A DNA stretch of 64,000 bases from Gari tellinella. Taxonomy: Eukaryota; Mollusca; Bivalvia; Cardiida; Psammobiidae. The DNA is taken from contig OV277861.1 of NCBI GenBank assembly GCA_922989275.2, forward strand, positions 26,070,479 to 26,134,478, written 5' to 3'. The notes under the pieces were generated by a model, which was not told the origin of the DNA, made no database searches, and was given only the letters and a program-made list of their open reading frames with translations. This document shows, in pieces, positions 60,909 to 64,000 of this stretch (its first letter is position 1; each line of letters starts with the position of its first letter). A program made the translations under genes and the position numbers.

Positions 60909-61195
60909 GATAATCGCAAGCGAATTGCCATCGAATTGCCATCGAATCGGGTGCCTCAAAAAACAAATCCTACACTAGAATATTTTTACGCGAATTTTCC
61001 GAAGCGGTTATGACAAAAATGGAATCGAAAAAATTAACGGAGGCATATTAGCGAAAATTTGTGAGATACACCGTTCAAGAAAACTTACCCGAGGGTAAAA
61101 TTACTATTTTGAATCGCAAGCGAATTGCCATCGAATCGCAAGCGAATTGCCATCGAATCGCAAGCGAATTGCCATCGAATTGTAAGCGAATCGCA
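60909..61195. repeat. 22-bp tandem repeat flanking a mariner-like remnant
   Basis: GAATCGCAAGCGAATTGCCA-type units (22 bp) occur at 61111-61195 (about four) and as a partial copy at 60913-60955. GGGTGCCTCAAAAAACAAAT lies between. Confidence 0.7.
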
Positions 61196-61319
61196 AAAAT
61201 TGTTAATTTAATAAGATTCAGTACTGTAACCATTAGATCCATTTACATTACTGTAATATGTGGATTCTGTTCCTGCAGCCTTTTCCTGCAGATTGAGATT
61301 ACACTGCTACTATGACGTA

Positions 61320-61514
61320 ATAACCCGTTTGCTTCAATATTTCGTCTGCTTTATTTATAAATTTTGTATTTCATGCTTTTTTTTACTCAAGAAACATTGA
61401 TATGAGTGTCAAACAGTTTTGATCCTGATCAGACGCCGCGTTACGCGGCGTCTGATCAGGACCCAAACTGTTTGCAAATGTCAGCTTTATCAACCTTGGC
61501 ATTGAATGGGTTAA
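61320..61514. mobile_element. HP-I MITE, best copy
   Basis: Ends TAACCCGTTTGCTTC and GAATGGGTTAA. Core 61410-61477 is nearly perfect: CAAACAGTTTTGATCCTGAT with apex ACGCCGCGTTACGCGGCGT. It lies downstream of the minus-strand formin gene, possibly in its 3' UTR. Confidence 0.78.
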
Positions 61515-61807
61515 TCACGTGATATATATTCAGTCTTGAAAAAATATTTTAGATAAAACACGTGGATTCCATTGAGTTTTAAAACTAGGATTTTTAACAC
61601 ATGGATTATTTCAAGTCACAAAAAGCAGTTTAAGATAAAACGCGCGTATTCTGAAGTCCGGAAAACGCATGTTAAACTTTAAACACGTAGTGTGTGTTAA
61701 ACCTTGAAAAGCAGTATAAAATGAAACACGCGGATTCTTTAAGCATTGACAAGCAGATTAATATTAAACAGTTAGTGTCTTCTAAGTCTTGAAAAGCAGT
61801 ATCAGAT
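61515..61807. repeat. Irregular repeats of CACGTGGATTCT-type words
   Basis: CACGTGGATT, CACGCGGATTC and CTTGAAAAGCAGT recur at intervals of 40-70 bp (61555-61820). Probably the 3' UTR of the formin gene on the minus strand. Confidence 0.5.
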
Positions 61808-61926
61808 TCAACACGTGGATTCTGTCTTCTTCTTTGGTTTCCGTAAACTGTAGCCCTTGCGTATCTCCAATAGCAACTTGTCTATGATACAACCATCATC
61901 CTCTTGTGAAGGGATTTTTCGGGGTT
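61808..61926 (-). CDS. INF2: INF2-like formin terminal exon with WH2/DAD-like motif
   Basis: On the minus strand the acceptor is TTGCTTTCAG. The first two bases complete a Glu codon; 38 further residues and a TGA stop follow. The hydrophobic-basic pattern IIDKLLLEIRKGYSLRK is WH2/DAD-like. Confidence 0.78.
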
Positions 61927-62904
61927 CTGAAAGCAAAATAACACACAAATATACAATTTATGCGGCCTCTAATTAGGATCCAAACTGTTTGACACTTAAT
62001 TTTATATTTCTTAAGTAAACAAACATAAAATCTAAATTTGAGAAATAAGGACAGACGACAATTGTCGAAACTTGATGACGTCATAGCAGTGAACTATTCT
62101 TCAACTCTTTCACCGTCAAATTTTAACCGTATTTTTCAACCCTTTCGTCTGCTAAAATGTATCGTCTGTAATTTTATGCAAACTTTTGAAGTTTTGACTG
62201 ATGAACTGATGCCTTAAAGTTTAGATTCTGAGCTAGATCCGAAATATTTGCAAACTTATAGGAGTGAAAAGTTTAATGTATCAGTCCCTGCGTAGATCTA
62301 ACTTATATATCTTTATTTACAATCACAATATAAAGCAGATCACGAGAAAACGGTTAATGCAAATTGCATGAAATTTTCTACCTAATCTGGCTACAGTGGA
62401 GAATCTGTTATTCTTTCCCAATAAACGCGTTTACGCTAAAACTATTATCTGCAGTGCAAACAGTTTGGAGCCAGATCAGACGCCGGGTAACCCGGCGTCT
62501 GATCAGGCTCCAAACTGTTTGCCACCAAGATAAACAAGAATTATCAGAATTGTCCAAAAGTTGTTCTTTTCTACGTTTTAGTGCTTTGCTTTTGCGTACG
62601 TTTGCGTTTAAACGGGAAAGACTAACAGATTCTCCACTGTACTATTGTCCCCCGAAGCACCCAGACTGTCTGTACACATTATCATTGTTTTCACCACTAG
62701 CGTAAAAGACAAAGTCAAAATCTTTTATTCGGCATAACATAACACATGTCCGTTGCCTTACACTAAGTGTAATTCTGCATATATTGAAATATGCACATGC
62801 ATAGAAATTGAAGGAAACATACCTTTCGGTTTTGATTTCATCTCTGCCTGTGCTTTTCTCCGTTTTTCGGCCTTTTCTTCTTGGACCCGTCTTTGCTCAT
62901 TTTC
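61808..62904 (-). CDS. INF2: INF2-like formin, last two coding exons
   Basis: Minus-strand exons 62904-62823 (82 nt, phase 0-1) and 61926-61808 (119 nt) join in frame. The first gives 27 residues of basic helix, ENEQRRVQEEKAEKRRKAQA and on to KSKPK, typical of the segment after an FH2 domain. The second gives EPRKIPSQ, then DDGCIIDKLLLEIRKGYSLR and a KKK tail ending at TGA (61808-61810). The IDKLLLEIRKGYSLRK motif resembles the WH2/DAD region of INF2, which binds actin monomers and severs or assembles filaments. The FH2 domain would lie beyond 64000. Unlike human INF2, the protein ends about 12 residues after the motif. Assignment rests on remembered family sequences; another formin class is possible. 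Confidence 0.75.
62097..62276. mobile_element. HP-I MITE, core lost
   Basis: TCAACTCTTTCACCGTCAAA and GAGTGAAAAGTTTAATG ends; CGTCTGCT and CGTCTGTAATTT inside. In the formin intron. Confidence 0.55.
62394..62639. mobile_element. HP-B MITE copy 8, reversed
   Basis: 246 bp, TA-flanked; in the intron between the two formin exons; apex ACGCCGGGTAACCCGGCGT. Confidence 0.92.
62823..62904 (-). CDS. INF2: INF2-like formin penultimate exon
   Basis: On the minus strand the acceptor is TATTATTCAG and the donor AAAG|GTATGT. It encodes 27 residues of charged helix plus one base. The phase matches the last exon. Confidence 0.75.
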
Positions 62905-63088
62905 CTGAATAATAAGTAAAATTAAGATTGTATTTACAGCATAGTATCACATATAAATAAAAGTTTAAAAGCGTCTGCTTTATGCATCCGCCCGTCGGGA
63001 TACAAAAAGTTTCAATTGGCTCTTCAGAGCATGCATGTGAGAGGCATTATAAAGACCTGGTAGATATGCCTAAATGAGTTTGCATGTT

Positions 63089-63592
63089 TAGCCCATATCC
63101 TGTTTCAAATTTTGAATTTTGGTGACCACTTAAAGCAGGTTGCAAGTAAAGCAGAATAATTTTGGTGACCACTTAAAGCAGGTTAATGCGCATTCTGCTA
63201 CAGTGGAGAATCTGTTATTCTTTCCCGTTTAAACGCAAACGTACGCAAACGCAAAGCACTAAAACGTAGAAAAGAACAACTTTTGGACAATTCTGATAAT
63301 TCTTGTTTATCTTGGTGGCAAACAGTTTGGAGCCTGATCAGACGCCGGTTTACCCGGCGTCTGATCTGACTCCAAACTGTTTTCACTGCAAATAATAGTT
63401 TTAGCGTAAACGCGTTTATTTGGGAAAGAATAACAGATTCTCCACTGTATACTTTCAGCCTGCTACATTGTATAATCTCCTATCTGCTAGGATATCAAAA
63501 TATTTCTTTTGGTACATGTTTATGACTGTATACATTGGAACTAGAATAAATTAAATGTGCTAAAAGGTGCTTCTATGGGGAAAAGGGTATTA
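63089..63592. mobile_element. HP-A MITE interrupted at its palindrome by HP-B
   Basis: Left part with duplicated GGTGACCACTTAAAGCAGG, then TGCGCATTCTGC just before HP-B; TACTTTCAGCCTGC after it. Right end GGGGAAAAGGGTATTAA. Confidence 0.78.
63201..63447. mobile_element. HP-B MITE copy 9
   Basis: 247 bp, TA-flanked; apex ACGCCGGTTTACCCGGCGT with one change. Confidence 0.92.
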
Positions 63593-63910
63593 ACCCATAG
63601 TGACGCATAAACGCATCCTTTACAAACAGCGTACCTATAAGGCGTATACTTGTCTTATGTAAACAATGCAGATCCTGATCATAATATGACATGGCATAGC
63701 TCCTACAGGACATGATATGTTGGTGTCCTTTGCAATATATTCTAATAACATCTTAAAGAGTCGAAAAACTTAAAATAAAAAGTAGCAAGTGCCAATGAGT
63801 TATAAATAAACTCATTCACCCTAACAATTAAATGGACAATTCCAGTTTCCAATAAACGCCGGTCCATTTTGACTATTTCGATAGATTTTAACAATATATT
63901 TCACAAGATT
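63590..63910. mobile_element. HP-C fragments in head-to-head order
   Basis: A left end TTAACCCATAGTGACGCATA is followed by a second, reversed piece (CTCATTCACCCTAACAATTA and TTTTGACTATTTC). The palindrome has decayed. Confidence 0.55.
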
Positions 63911-64000
63911 TAGAAGAAGACAACAAGTTCGCTGGTGGCACATTTCGAAACTTAAAAGCAGAACCTGAGGTCAAAGTCACTGTGGTAACATTTTTCACAT

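Noticed and set aside
1790..63386. Repeated open frames with [24 protein letters not shown] translations at 1.8, 21.4, 48.6, 54.3, 60.2, 62.4 and 63.2 kb
   Set aside because: They are translations of the HP-B transposon on one strand or the other. The similarity follows from DNA repeat copies; frames start and stop in the TIRs or hairpin and have no domain.

Overview
The window is animal nuclear DNA, very probably from a bivalve mollusc. It has GT-AG introns, a Meta-domain-type SINE (18.7 kb) of the kind known from molluscs, (GTCC)n repeat heads typical of bivalves, and a very dense load of short inverted-repeat DNA transposons. No bacterial, organellar or viral gene was seen.

Three protein-coding genes can be read. 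(1) Plus strand, 5333-34761: fifteen or more exons of a coiled-coil protein that I assign to TSGA10 (testis-specific gene 10, a relative of CEP135). The 5' end lies outside the window or was not found. About 709 residues are readable, ending in an Arg-Ser/Ser-Pro-rich tail. Two extra phase-compatible cassette exons sit at one splice junction near the 3' end. (2) Plus strand, 50126-54816: a complete six-exon CDC25-family phosphatase of 302 residues with an HC-X5-R active site, a TATA box and a polyadenylation signal. (3) Minus strand, 62904-61808: the last two coding exons of an INF2-like formin ending in a WH2/DAD-like motif; the rest lies beyond the right edge. TSGA10 is a sperm/centrosome protein, CDC25 activates CDKs and INF2 assembles actin; nothing indicates that they act in one pathway.

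Most of the remaining DNA is repeat. I recognise about eleven short inverted-repeat families, called HP-A to HP-K here. Most carry a long, nearly perfect palindrome at their centre. HP-A (ends TTAACCCATTACCCCATA) has more than 30 copies, many in TSGA10 introns. HP-B (TA target, TIR CAGTGGAGAATCTG) has nine nearly identical copies of about 246 bp plus three old ones. Larger repeats are a 4.75-kb foldback element (21758-26511), a 2-kb element with a minisatellite (29707-31782), a decayed mariner (10073-11502), a tandem repeat region at 41.6-43.3 kb and a G-rich satellite at 43.6-45.2 kb. Many are nested inside one another.

The most unusual signal is the behaviour of the palindromes. The same palindrome core occurs inside different terminal-repeat families, and one family can carry different cores. 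The two arms of a core change together by matched substitutions. Several other elements have inserted at or near palindrome apexes. This suggests hairpin cores that move or convert as modules, independently of their transposon ends.
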